64,000 nt of DNA from Valencia hispanica (lineage: Eukaryota > Chordata > Actinopteri > Cyprinodontiformes > Valenciidae): positions 16,162,501 through 16,226,500 of the forward strand of contig OY747723.1 in assembly GCA_963556495.2 (NCBI GenBank), read 5' to 3'. Below the pieces are notes generated by a model that saw nothing but the letters and a program-made list of their open reading frames with translations, was not told the DNA's origin and searched no databases. Shown here one piece after another: positions 1 through 11,228 of this stretch. The position numbers and the translations under genes were made by a program. The first letter of the stretch is position 1, and each line of letters begins with the position of its first letter.

Positions 1-99
1 TTTAACATTTTTAGCAACATCATTTCCGCATTAGCTTCAAAAAGATTATCAAACTGGCTAAATCTTACATTAGCATTAAAAAAATGCAAATTCTTAGCA

Positions 100-358
100 C
101 TTAGTGTCTGATTTATCAATATTCCAAATAAAGAGCACAAATTTGTGTGCGGCACGAAAACTTTGGACGAAGGGCATGTTCCTGATAAGCAGGTGATCTA
201 CTAAGATTGTGTGTGCAAATGATAACGGGCACAAACAGTAGTATTCAAATGAGGACTTTGTGTCCGCTGCTCTGTGCGGCAGCCTTTCTGACCCATGCAC
301 TGCGCCACCGCCAGAGAGAGGAGGAATAGGCGCAGTGGATTCATTAAGCGTCTTTAGC
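100..358. repeat. Possible degenerate inverted-repeat element
   Basis: The left end (TAGTGTCTGATTTATCAA) and the reverse complement of the right end (TAAAGACGCTTAATGAATC) are loosely alike. The wording CTGATTTATCAA recurs, inverted, at the right end of the repeat at 2488-2745. This suggests two decayed members of one short dispersed family, but no clean target duplication is visible. The open frames over this stretch look like chance. Confidence 0.25.
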
Positions 359-364
359 AAAATA

Positions 365-1264
365 AAAAAAGGAAAAACAATGACATACCTGTCAAGTCTA
401 TGGCTGCTAGAGAGTTAATTACCATTAGGCTAGAATGTCTGAATTATATTTTTTGTTGGTCATTAATAAACTTAATATCTGCAGTGTATATGCACCGCTC
501 TCTGCTCCATGCAGGTGCCGTATTCCTGAGTCAGATTAATTTAAGGTGCAGCTTGTGGAGAACAAGGCTGCTCACTTAGTCCTAAAATGTCCATATTCTA
601 CTAATATTGAAATGCACCTCATGGCCTCTATTAAATGTCAAGTTGCAGTACAACCTACTCATATTCATTAAGAAAAATATTCTTACAGGTCAACCAGAAT
701 CATTTTTACAAAGTGTTCATTTACTCTGTTCAGATACACACACATTGTACTAGATATGCTTGTGGTATTAAATTAATGGTAAAACGTGGTATGACAAACT
801 TCCTGCAAAAATCTGCTGTCTACAGAGCATCTCAGGAATGAAATAAATTATCAAAAAATATTAGAGAACTAAAAGGCATGTATTCTTTAAAAAAGTGTTA
901 AAATCTAATTTTAGCTTTGGATCTACCTGAATGTTTTATGTATTTTATTGAAGGTTTCCAATTTAAAAGTTAATTACATCTGGCTTTTGTAATCTGAAAT
1001 GTATGAATTTTGTTTGTAAAATGTCATATATGTAATTGTCATTGTGGTGTTGTACATGATTATTATATTTTACTAATTGGACCCCGGGAAGATTAGTAAC
1101 CACTGTGGCGGAAACTAATGGGGATCCAAATAAATACACAAATAAACAGCAGGTGCAGACGCGTTGAGTGCTCACTGAGTTATGATGCGTCTTTGGGGAA
1201 AAAAAGGGACAAAATTTACATAACTGTCAGGTTGATGGCCATTAGAGTGTTGATTACTATTAGG
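365..1264. other. Unassigned AT-rich DNA
   Basis: No gene is recognisable. Positions 372-437 and 1204-1270 align to each other at roughly three quarters identity in direct orientation, so parts of this stretch are probably an old dispersed repeat. The short open frames here show no family motif. Confidence 0.4.
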
Positions 1265-2130
1265 TTAAAAGTGGGGGGCGCGCCCCCTAAAGGGGGCTCA
1301 GAGTCATTGCAGGGGGTGTGTGGTATGAATGGATAAAAATAAAAAGCTAATATAACTGACAGTTTTTTGGCTTGGAAGGAAATTGGTTTAGAAGCTTTTT
1401 TGGCGATGTTTGATCTTCTGCTTTGTGTTTATGTGGGAGCCTCGTCAAAGAGTAGAAAATATGACAAAGCATATCTTGTCTTTGGTTTTGTTACACCAAA
1501 CACCTGCAAATGCTGAACTGAGCTTATATAAAGTGTTTTACATAGTGGCACAATGTGAAAAACCAGACACAACTGCGGAGGATTATATACTTCTCTGCAC
1601 AATGGTCAGTGTTCCATCTATGATTCATAACAGAGGCCAGCAAACTATGGGTGATTCCTCTGTCCAATAATACCATCGGCAGGCACATTTATGAGATGTC
1701 AACGGACAAATAGGGACTTTGTAGAGATCTGCCCAGATGGGGCAAAGACTAGGAGGGCTGCAGGTGTTCATGAAGCTCGTCTCCCCCAATATTGCAGAGC
1801 ACGCACTGCATTATACACCGCGACGCACTGGCGTCTAAACAGTCGAGTCCTGAGCTAAACGATGTAATGATCGATGTCTTCGGCACAGTCAACTACATCA
1901 AAACATCCTGTCAAAGCCCCCATTTTTGCAGTACTGTGTGAGAAAATGGGCTCCGACAGACAGCCGTTCTGTTTCACAGCGAGTCCCGATACCTGTCATG
2001 TGGGAAGGTGCTGTCCAGGGTCTTTAAACAGCCAGATGAGATTCACATATTTTTAAGAAGAGAGCGCAGGGATCTTGGCCACAAATTTTACTCTAACAAG
2101 ATTTTAAAGAAACGTGCATACAGTGGAATA
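1265..2130 (+). pseudogene. hAT (Charlie/ZBED-like) transposase relic, copy 1
   Basis: This is the remains of a cut-and-paste DNA transposase. A terminal-like stretch (GTCATTGCAGGGGG) at about 1300 is followed by a peptide segment containing SLYKVFYIVAQCEKPDTTAE, as in hAT transposases of the ZBED5/FAM200 type, where a KPHT.AE motif is followed by a P(C/A) stretch. Further on, in other frames, segments resemble the family's later part: AVLCEKMGSDRQ near 1935, then a region reading like (S)RVF.LPDEI...FLREE..DLGHKFY near 2010-2090. Stops and frame changes are frequent, so no functional enzyme is possible. The same N-terminal segment occurs inverted at 9059-9280 with about 70-80 percent peptide identity. 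The family call rests on remembered motifs. Confidence 0.7.
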
Positions 2131-2487
2131 TTTCTGAAAGCTATTTTGAATGAAGGGCAGGGCACAAAACACACACTTCCACCTGGCAGATAAAGTGACA
2201 TCACAGCAGACTCATAGCAGTTACTGAAAAGTTGTGATGACTGAAGACCTCAGTTTTACAAAACAACCTTTACAACTGTGGGGTTTTTTTTCCTATCAGA
2301 GTTCTTAATGTTTTAAAACAATTGTGCACAGAGGCATTAAAAAGATATTGAAAGCAATGTTATATAATACTACACAGTCAAAAGAGTTAAGAAATTAATT
2401 GATTAAATAATAAATGAATAAAAAAGTAATAATTACACTGGAGAGGGTGAGGGGGCATGAACATTTTCTTATAAACTTTAAGTTAAG
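2131..2487. other. Unassigned DNA after the hAT relic
   Basis: No motif is recognised. The stretch may include the untranslated 3' end of the hAT element, but no right terminal repeat (CCCACTTTG...CCACTG type) was found to close it. Confidence 0.3.
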
Positions 2488-2745
2488 ACATATCTTTCAG
2501 AGGCTGTAAAAAAGTCACAAAAACAGCCATGTTTGATAAATCACATTGCGCGTGGAATAAGCCACTTATTTGCATGTTCTCCATTTTGCCCCCAGATTCC
2601 ATATTCATCAAGGGCAAAATCGCTAAATCTAGCATCGTTTCGCTGCTTAGTAAGTCACCCGCTGTATGTTTTTGCACCCCCTGTGAGGTTTGCGCACATC
2701 TTAACAAGGGCAAACCTTTGATAAATCAGGCCCTTAGTGTTTATT
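2488..2745. repeat. Short dispersed repeat with TTTGATAAATCA at both ends
   Basis: TTTGATAAATCA occurs at 2531-2542 and again near 2716-2727, where it reads on as GATAAATCAGGCCCTTAG. Overlapping open frames on both strands are a by-product of the composition. This wording is common in fish non-autonomous elements, but the copy is too decayed to classify. Confidence 0.35.
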
Positions 2746-5317
2746 ATCTAACAATTGGTGCACTCCAAACAGTCTTTTGCGATATGAATATTGCACACAC
2801 TGCTACCTTGATGATATATTGTGCAGCCCTACAATTAAATTGTTCTTATAACAAATGTTGAGAAATGTGCACAATGACACAGCAATGCTGCAATTTTTAC
2901 CTGTTTTCTATGCTACTTAATTTGTGCAGGGTTTTAGGAGTCTTACATCTTTAACCCTAAAACTCCACTGAAGTAAAACATGCAGCGGTTTGCTGGCAGC
3001 CTTTGTGTCTTGGCAGCACACTTCTAGAAAGCTCATCTGAAGATTACCACTAATACCTGCTTCATTTAGTAAATTAACCAACTCTGTTTGATTTATAGCG
3101 GTGCACTACAGAATGCCTTTTATTAAATCCCAATATAGTTGGTTTTAACTCTGTTGCTCGGAGGAGGTCATGCCTAGTCATTACGTGGTCTTAAAATATG
3201 AGCAAGGTGTAAATTGTTGTTTTAAATTGAAAAACTAAATAGCTGATGATTCATTTTATTTTTTTAAAGAAATTGTTTTATAATCTGTACCTATCCATGA
3301 CAAATACTTTAAAAAAAGGTATTTGCTGCAGGTAAGACACTAACTGCTCATAACCTCCCCACAAAATCCCGTTTAAATTTAAATTATCCTTTTAAGCTCT
3401 GTTCTGCTTCAGCTTAAGAGCCCGATTCTGCAATTTGCTGTAATGTTCACTTTTTACATAACCTGTGCAATTGTTATAAATGCAGCTCCTCAGCCAATTG
3501 GCACTTAGCTTAAAATGGCACAGGTACTTTTGCAATTATGCTGTTACTACGGATCCACCATTGACATTTCAAGCTCTCGTTCTCTTATTTGCTCCCAACC
3601 CATTTCACGTTATTTCTTTCTTCTGATTAATAGAGATGCTGACCGTTTCTCACAAGATCTTTTCCTGTTGCCTCGAGCGGGCTACAAATGAGCCAAACCT
3701 CCCAACTAGATTTAAGCCTGGCACTCGACTTTACTATCAGCTAATCTGGGCAGTCAGGTGTTGATGGGAAGCACAGTGTTGTCAGGAAAACAAGCTTAAC
3801 GTTATATTACCATCAGCACATATGCAGGGGGTGCAGCAGGAGAACGTGGTGAAGAAAAGGTCAGGAAGGACACCATGGTGTGATGTGGGGAGGGTGTCAC
3901 AATAAGAGAAACATGAAAAAATGGATCAGCACATTCTTGTTGCATACAGGCAAATTTCAGTCTCATCGTATTACTTAAATTTCAGTAATTCTTATTCGTC
4001 TTATTGATGATTAAAACTTGGTCTGTCTTTTATCAGTAGAGTTAATTTTATCTCAAGATTAATATTTAACATTTTTAATTTAGTTTTAACTATTCCAACC
4101 CTTAAAGTACAAGGAGATTCCTTTATTTTTATGTTTTTTTTAATAAAAGGCAAATTTCAGTTAAAGTTTACAGGGAGAAATAACTCTAAATAATCATCCT
4201 CTTGTTACAAAATAAGAAACAGTATGCCTAGATAAAGCAAACTAACAATAAATGCACTTAAAAATAACTAACACACTATAGGGGAACAGAGTTTACATGG
4301 AACTGGAGTATATTTCCCTGCATTTTCTCACAAAGCAGCTTAGGCTATAAATATTGTACTGTTTGGTGTATGTTTATGTAGACAAAAACATTCATACCTT
4401 AAAAAAACATTAAAAGTAAAACTAACTGAGTGAAGTCCTTAAACCTATTAAGGATTGTGTATTCAGTTGGATTATTGGAAAAAAACTGTTGACACAGAAT
4501 TAGCTGAACAAAGGAGGATTTAATTTCAACCAGACCCATGTCAAAAAGTAGAGATCTGTGCACTGATCTTCAGGAACCTTAAGTCAAATGTAGAATTCCC
4601 ATTGATCTTTACTATAGGTGCCCAGACAGCACACACAGGTGTCCATATTTGGCTTCATTACCGTTAACCATACAGCTCCAACTCTAATCACAGTCAGGCA
4701 TTCATACCTTGCCTTTTTGATTCCATTTCCTTAAATTGTGCTCCAAGCCCAACCTGAGGCCTCAATATCTAATGCTTTATCCGACATAAAACACGTATCT
4801 GATTTGTTACCTAGTCAAAATGATTCATTTCAACTTTCTAAGTAGGACTTTTATAACCAAACAGGAAATTTTGAAGAATCCTTGGGAGTAAGACAAAGGA
4901 AGCCACTAAATATTCATAAGCCACCTGGACATCTAATGTACTGGTCCAGAACTGTTTATTTTATTTTTAGCTAATTCGACCAATGTCTATGTTTTTTTTT
5001 TTTGGAAGAAAGTTACCAGGAATTTCTGCAGCTCCTTCAATGATACTGCCAGGGTCTTGACCCTTTTCTTGTGCCATGGTTTTTCCGTAAGGCTATGGAT
5101 TTTTTCCCTCTCTCCTGACTAATACCCCCTTACTTTGAGATCCTTTAGATTTTTTGTAACCTCTCTGCAATGAATTTAGCTAAATGGTGCCAAATAGCAA
5201 ATGTCAGAAAAATCCTACGAGGACAGCAAACCTTTATTTCAGGTCCATCCCTGGAGTACATGTTAGGTGTTTCCCAAGAAGAGTAAATGTTTTAATTAGA
5301 TAAAAAGGTGCATAAAA
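2746..5317. other. 2.6 kb without recognisable features
   Basis: No open frame above background, no terminal repeats and no RNA gene were seen. A 23-base sequence at 3018-3040 recurs with one mismatch at 5508-5530 and contains the palindrome TTCTAGAA. Confidence 0.4.
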
Positions 5318-5480
5318 CAAGGTATTTATCTAAGGGTGTGCACACCTATGCACCCAGGTCTATTGCTTTTTAATTGAATTGTACAGGACATGTCACATTA
5401 AAAGCAAAAAAAGTATAGAAAAGATTGATAATTCAATTTTTTCACATCATAGAAACTTTTAATTAAACCTGGGATGTGAA
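5318..5480. mobile_element. Tc1-like transposon end fragment
   Basis: The stretch starts with a wording (GTGTGCACACCTATGCACCC) that is common at one end of a fish Tc1-like family. It continues with GAATTGTACAGG...GTCACATTAAA and a TTTTTTCACATCA stretch in the order I remember for that family. No transposase coding sequence is attached. The family assignment is from memory, not from alignment. Confidence 0.45.
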
Positions 5481-5837
5481 CACTACAAATCCCTTGTACT
5501 CCTTAGGACACTTCTAGAAAGCTGATCTGACTGAATTTGGATTTGGACAGGTATGTGAAGCAGCAGGTACGCATTCAGGAAAAGCTTTCTGAAGGGTTAA
5601 ACATTCCCTCGGGCAGACTGTGTTTTTTTTCTCTCCGATTTTAGTTTTGAGCACCATCGTATAGGAATCTCATTCTTTCACTCTTTGACACCAGGGAATC
5701 CATTAGATCTGGAGGAAAAATCAAATACATCCTTTCAGAAATCAAACACTGCCTAAGTTAACAACTGCACAACAAGGATATTTTACCACAGTTAATAATT
5801 TCACAGGATAAAAGCAGTTTCATACTGAGGATTCTGA
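5481..5837. other. Unassigned DNA
   Basis: Only the second copy of the 23-base sequence containing TTCTAGAA (5508-5530) stands out. Confidence 0.35.
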
Positions 5838-6206
5838 CATTCAATTTAATTCAATTCAGTTTATATAAGGCTGATTGACAACAGATGTCATCTCAAGGCA
5901 CTTGACAAAAAGTCATTTCAATGCAATCATACAAACATTCCAGTCAGTTTAAAGTTTTAGTTAGTTTCCTATTGAAGGGATCCTAGCGGACTGCATCGAG
6001 TCATTGACTGGCAGTTGCGTCCCATTGATGCAGACTCCAACCACAGCAATCCCTCATACTGAGCAAGCATGAAGCAATTGTAGAGAGGAAAAACTCCTTT
6101 TTAATGCGGAGAAACCTCCAGCAGAATCTGCTACGACCGTCTGGGGGTTCGAGAAGACAGACCAGAAACACAGAACAAAAGAACTAATGTAAGAGTACTT
6201 TCTTTA
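5838..6206 (-). mobile_element. L2-type LINE, 3' untranslated end (first half of a split copy)
   Basis: Read on the minus strand this matches the 3' untranslated region of the L2 at 11229-13709. It has the AACCCCCAGACGG block, the AACTCC/GGAGTTTTTCCTCTC block, GCTCAGTATGAGGGATTGCT, GTGCCTTGAGATGACATCTG and the ATATAAACTGAATTGAATT tail. The matching coding half resumes at 7184. About 310 bases of 3' UTR present in the other copy (about 13001-13310) are missing at the junction. Confidence 0.85.
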
Positions 6207-7183
6207 TTAAAGGGAGATGTTCACTTACTGGTATTGGTATAAGTTTATTTAAACAGGGACATGCACAACAACACATTGACCAAGACAAGGTCGGGACAGA
6301 TGCTTGGTGCCAGGGTATAGCATGAATGCTAATTTCCACCTGCACTCCTGGGCACGTTGATAATGATTTACAGAGTTTATATAAAACAATTTTAAAAGAA
6401 TATATGCATTTTGCATTAGGGGTGTCCCCACCACTCCCCAACGGCCACGGCCCTGTAGTCCCCCGGCACAACAACATCCACACAGTTAGCCCGAATCAAT
6501 GGTCGACCGTGTAGAAGGCCACAGGCTAATGGATCCACCCAACCCGAGCCAGCATGCCAAAAGCAGAAACACAGAAAACCTCCAGGACAACAGCCTCAAG
6601 GACCGACCCCAGACACCCCACTCCATATACACACACACCCACTCAGGACACATCTACATACAAGCCTAACCTCATGCTCATAGTCTCATTCACCCCTCAC
6701 GTGTACAATGTTGTTTCGATATTAGCCATTTCTTCGTCAGGCGTGCAAACATAGGAAATCCTGTACAAGCCAGAACCTCTGTTGGCAAAGTATTCCACAA
6801 TTTTATGACTGTATGAAAATGCTGTTTGGGTGAGTTTCATTTTACATTTTGGAATACTGCATTGCTCTCTAAAAGAAGAGCGTGTGATACGAGTTGTTTT
6901 TTCTGGGATTAGTGAAACAAAGTTTCTCAAAGGAGGAGCAGCACCATGAATGATCTCAAAAAGTAAGCAAAGGTTAGTGTATATAATTAAATTTTCAAGT
7001 TTTAAAGGTCATTCTTAACAAGAATAAGACAGTGGTGATGCTGTTGAGGTTTTTTACCATGGATTTTAACTGCACGCTTGTAGAATGATTGAACAGGTTT
7101 CAGGGCTGTCTTGCATGCCTGTGACCAGCTTGTCATGCAGTACGGAAAACGAGACATAATCATTGAAGTCAAAAACGCATACG
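6207..7183 (-). mobile_element. 3' part of a second LINE inserted in the L2 copy
   Basis: On the minus strand the sequence first encodes RFPYCMTSWSQACKTALKPV and then a segment with YKRAVKIHGKKPQQHHH. After a frame break comes LLFEIIHGAAPPLRNFVSLI and further residues such as TRSSFREQCSIPKCKMKLTQ (6697-6990). This is the C-terminal end of a LINE reverse transcriptase, possibly I/Nimb- or Rex-like. About 500 bases of non-coding tail follow, ending in AATAAACTTATACCAATACC. It is truncated at the 5' end and broken by stops. It lies exactly between the two halves of the L2, so it was inserted later. Confidence 0.6.
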
Positions 7184-7752
7184 ACGCTTTATCAAAAGGG
7201 AGAGTTTTAAACCTGGCCTTAAAAGTAGACATAGTGTCTGCCTCACGGACTAAAGCTGGGAGCTGGTTCCACAGGAGAGGAGCCTGATATCTAAAAGATC
7301 TGCCTCCCATTCTTCTTTTAGAAACCCTAGGAACCACCTGTAAACCTTCAGTCTGAGAGCGAAGTGCTCTGTTGAGAACATATGGAACAATCAGATCTCT
7401 GATGTATGATGGAGCTTGATTATTAAGGACTTTATATGTAAGAAGGAGGATCTTAAATTCTATTCTGGATTTAACAGGGAGCCAATGAAGGGAAGCTAAA
7501 ACAGGAGAAATGTGATCTCTCTTTTTTATCTTCATCAGAACTTTTGGTGCTGCATTTTGGATCAACTGAAGACTTTTAATTGCATTTTGTGGACTTCCTG
7601 ATAGTGAAGCAGTACAGTAGTCCAGCTTTGAGGTAACAAATGCATGGACTAGTTTCTCAGCATCACTCCTGGACAGGATGTTTCCAATTTTAACAATATT
7701 CCAGAGGTGAAAGAAGGAAGTCCTACAAACCTGTTTTAATATGGGATTTGAA
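7184..7752 (-). pseudogene. L2-type reverse transcriptase C-terminus (second half of the split copy)
   Basis: The minus strand encodes KKRDHISPVLASLHWLPVKS, LTYKVLNNQAPSYIRDLIVP and LWNQLPALVREADTMSTFKA. Apart from small differences this matches residues near the end of the RT in the plus-strand L2 at 11.2-13.7 kb. The copy is truncated at its 5' end at about 7752, inside the stretch corresponding to 12420. It reads without a break into the neighbouring LINE, which gives an artificial 187-codon fusion frame (7002-7565). Confidence 0.85.
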
Positions 7753-8490
7753 CGGGATTCTAAGCATTGGACATTGAACTTTATGGTGAATAATATTCTA
7801 AATAAAGGAAGAAAACTAAATAACCTTCAAGACGTATTTTGTCGCTTATGAGAGCTTCCCCTGAAGCTGCAGATGCATGAATATAAACAAATCCAGAGAA
7901 ATTAGTATAACTGAAAATCAGATTTTCCATTTTGTCTATACTAGAAGGTCATTTTTCGCCTAAAAAGTTCAATTTAGCAGGCGATTTGAAAGAACGGGAC
8001 AGCAGAGTATATTTGGGGATGAAACAGTCTAACATTTCTGGTTTAATACAACATTCAACGTTTAAAAAAGTCAATCCCAAGAAATGTCTCTAAATGGGAT
8101 TTATGCTGTAGACTTTGCAGTTTTGAGGATGTGTGTGTGCACTCTGAGGCGGATTAGGGACAACAACTTTAATCTCAGAGGCAGATTATTAAATGGATTT
8201 CAATGGAAAATCAGTACTATGGGATTCTGTGTCACAGCTAACAATATCTTTCCTTTATGTGCTTTACACAAAAAATGCTTTTCTTTCTTTACATCTGATG
8301 ATTCGTTCGTCATGAATCTGGTAGACACAGACATCTGACAAGATGGTGGAAGTGAAAGAGCAAAGACATCATCGGCTTCAAATTTTCTTGCAAGCCTTAT
8401 TAGCACGCCCATGTTAACACGCTCCTGAGGTCGCTCTGGGAAGGATTTTCACACGTTCACACAACTCTCAGCTGGGAGCTTTACAGCATC
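7753..8490. other. Unassigned DNA
   Basis: No repeat end, open frame with a motif, or RNA gene was recognised. Confidence 0.35.
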
Positions 8491-8945
8491 ACCAACCAAA
8501 ACTTTTCAATGCACTTTTCATTAAAAAGTAATTGTCCCCCAAACCTAATAACTGGTGGTGTCACCCTTGGCAACAAAAACAGCCATCAAGCATTCTCAAT
8601 AACTGGCAATGAGTCTTTTACATCACAGAGAAGGACTTTTGGCCCACTCTTCCTTGCTTTATTATTCTATTTCAGCTATGTGGGTTTGATTTTGATTGGA
8701 CTGTTTAAGGTCATGCCACAGCTTTTTAATCATACTCAAATTAAGACTTTGAGTAGGCCACTCTAAAACCTTTGTTTATTTGAGCCATTCAGGGGTGTAA
8801 TTGCTGGTGTGCTGTCAATCATTGTCTTTATCTTTTTCTGAAATGCTGTGTTAGTTCTATACCAGATGTAACGGGATACACCGTCCAACAATTCACACTT
8901 TCACATTTTGGCAGATGTGAGATTTTTATTTTATTTGGTAAGCAT
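8491..8945 (-). pseudogene. Tc1/mariner-like transposon relic
   Basis: Several blocks follow the order of a common fish Tc1-like family read backwards: AACTGGCAATGAGTCTTTTA, GGCCCACTCTTCCTTGC, TTTAAGGTCATGCCACAG, CTTTGAGTAGGCCACTC and CCAGATGTAACGGGATACA. On the minus strand the GGCCTACTCAAAG region corresponds to the W-P-S-Q-S-P-D-L-N-P part of the transposase. It is full of stops. It abuts the hAT copy that follows. Confidence 0.5.
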
Positions 8946-9410
8946 TGGCCAGGATTCAGATTTTGGTCTAGATGCTTTGTGTATTCCTAGTTTCCCAGCC
9001 ATAGTATTTGCCCTATCTGTGAAGATCTCTACAACGTCCCTCTATGCCCCATGACATGTCATAAATGCGCATATTGGACAGAGGAATAACCCATAGTTTG
9101 CTGGCCTCTGTTTTGAATCATAGCTGGAACCATGTCCATAGTGCAGGGAAGTATATAATCCTCTGCAGTTGTGTGTGGTCTTTCACACTGTGCCACGATG
9201 TACAAAACTCTATATGAGCTCAGTTGAGCATTTGCAGGTGTTTGGTGTAACAAAACCAAAGGCAACATATGCTTCGTCATATTTTCTACTCTTTAGCTTG
9301 GAAAGAAGTTGGTTTAGTTTGTCTGTTATGTTAGCAATTAATTCTTATCCATTCATATTGTGCCCCCCCCCCTGCAATGACTCTGGCATCCCCCACTTTG
9401 GGAACCACTG
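8946..9410 (-). pseudogene. hAT (Charlie-like) element, copy 2, with terminal repeat
   Basis: The minus strand begins at 9410 with CAGTGGTTCCCAAAGTGGGG, a classic hAT-Charlie terminal sequence. It continues through GATGCCAGAGTCATTGCAGG and the transposase N-terminal segment (SYRVLYIVAQCERPHTTAED, CTMDMVPAMIQNRGQQ) at 9059-9280. Further along, a stretch reading like TDRANTMAGKLGIHKAS precedes the truncation at about 8946. The C11 run at 9362 lies inside the terminal region. The copy is truncated and inactive. Confidence 0.7.
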
Positions 9411-10744
9411 CATTAGGTCAAACACTCCTGGTAAGGTTCCTCACAGTGGTTCGTTGGAGCCTCAGAGCCTAGGAAATGTCTTTGTAACCCTTTCCAGACT
9501 AAGAGATGTGATCTTTCAGCCCACTTCATGTTGTCCAACAGGTTCTGTTAAGGTGACTTCTTTATTCTGCAGTTATCAGGCGGTGAACTTCAGTTAAAAG
9601 AAAGTGGGTCATTCATTATTTAACAAGGGGGAAATAACTGCTTTGCATTTGAACAGTTAAATAAAAAAAGTGTTTAACAAAACAGAGAAGAAGTCTAAGA
9701 TAAATGCTTTTACATAGAATCATAGTTTTATTTTCTATCTTGAGATTGCAAACATGTGTTACTGTTTATTTTACAAGGGCCCATAGACATAACAGCATTT
9801 CCATCTCTACATGGTTAAATCAGTAAATCTGTTCTTCTAGGCCTTGGTTTCTTTCATAAGTTCACTTTCTGAGCTCCCTCTCCCTCCCGGTTGAAATGTT
9901 TTCCCAAACCTCCTATAGAGGTTTGAAAGGTAGTAAGACTTTGACTGCAGGCGGATTTGTTGGCTGCCACTGCATGTGGAGGAAGCTTAGCTAATGATGT
10001 GTTTGCTTAGCCAAACCTTGAGCTATTCACAGATTTTTCTATGTACTGTTTGTTGATGTAGTTTTGCCGTGTAATGCTGGTTGTGCAGGTTTAATGTAAA
10101 GGTCCAAATCTGATTTCTAGATCAGGTTAAAGGTCAAATTTGCTTACAACTAACAAATACAATAACATTATCTTTGTGTCAACAGTTGTTTTTTTGTAAC
10201 CGAGAGGTTGCTCCAATTTTACAAGGAGTTAAAATTAAAAAAAAAATTTTTTTACTTTCCTTCACACAAGTATCATCAAATACAAAACTTTGATAGAAGT
10301 ATCAAAAAGACGCTGTAACATCAAAACAACTCGGGTAAAAGTTATAGATACCCAGAGTTATAATACAGAGCAACCATGGTGAGGCCTGCCTACCTTGAGC
10401 TTCACGTTTTGTCCACAATAACTTTGTTTCTGTCTTAGGATGTCAAAGCGAAAATCTCATTCACACAGTTCGCATTTATAGATTTTCAAAATATGAGAAG
10501 CATGTGACTCTCCTTTGACACCTCAATGACAGAACCGAACACTTTATACCTTTGCTCGCCTTATTTCCGAACGATTGACAACTGAACCTTTAGCCAACTC
10601 AACTAACAGCTTAACATTACCCCCACTACTTTACTTTAAATTGATGAATTGATTGATTATCTGTATTTTCTGAGAAATGTTTCTCACTTTGCTACATTAT
10701 CATCTGTACCTTTAGCAATAAATACAATTCTCTAACTGTAGGGC
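9411..10744. other. Unassigned DNA
   Basis: No supported gene. The run of A followed by T around 10235-10253 is the only simple-sequence feature. The open frame that runs from the hAT end into this stretch has no family motif. Confidence 0.35.
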
Positions 10745-11228
10745 TAGTGAGGAAGATAAGTATTTGAACACTCTGCAATTTTGCAAGTTCTCCTACTTAG
10801 AAATTATGGAGGGGTCTGAAATGCACATTGTAGGTGCATTTCCACTGTGAGAGATAGCGTTACAAAATTAATTCAGGAAATCACATTGTCTGATTTTTAA
10901 AGAATTTATTTGTATTTTATTGCTGCACATAAGTATTTGAAAATCTGAATAAAATTGTGTTAATATTTGGTACAGAAGCCTTTGTTTGCAATTACAGAGG
11001 TCAAACATTTCCTGTAGTCCAAAGATTTTCTATTTAGGTCTGGAGACTGGCTCGGCCAATCCAGAACCATGATATGCTTCTTACTGAGTCACTCCTGGCT
11101 GTGTGCTTCGGGTCATTGTCATGTTAGAAGACCCAGCCATGACTCATCTTTAACGGATTGACTGAGGGAAAGAGGTTGTTGCTCAAAATCTCACAATACA
11201 TTCATCCTATGTTTCTTTTTAGTACAGT

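Noticed and set aside
9169..9597. 142-codon plus-strand frame
   Set aside because: It runs antisense through the hAT relic and beyond its terminal repeat. The coding similarity is on the minus strand.
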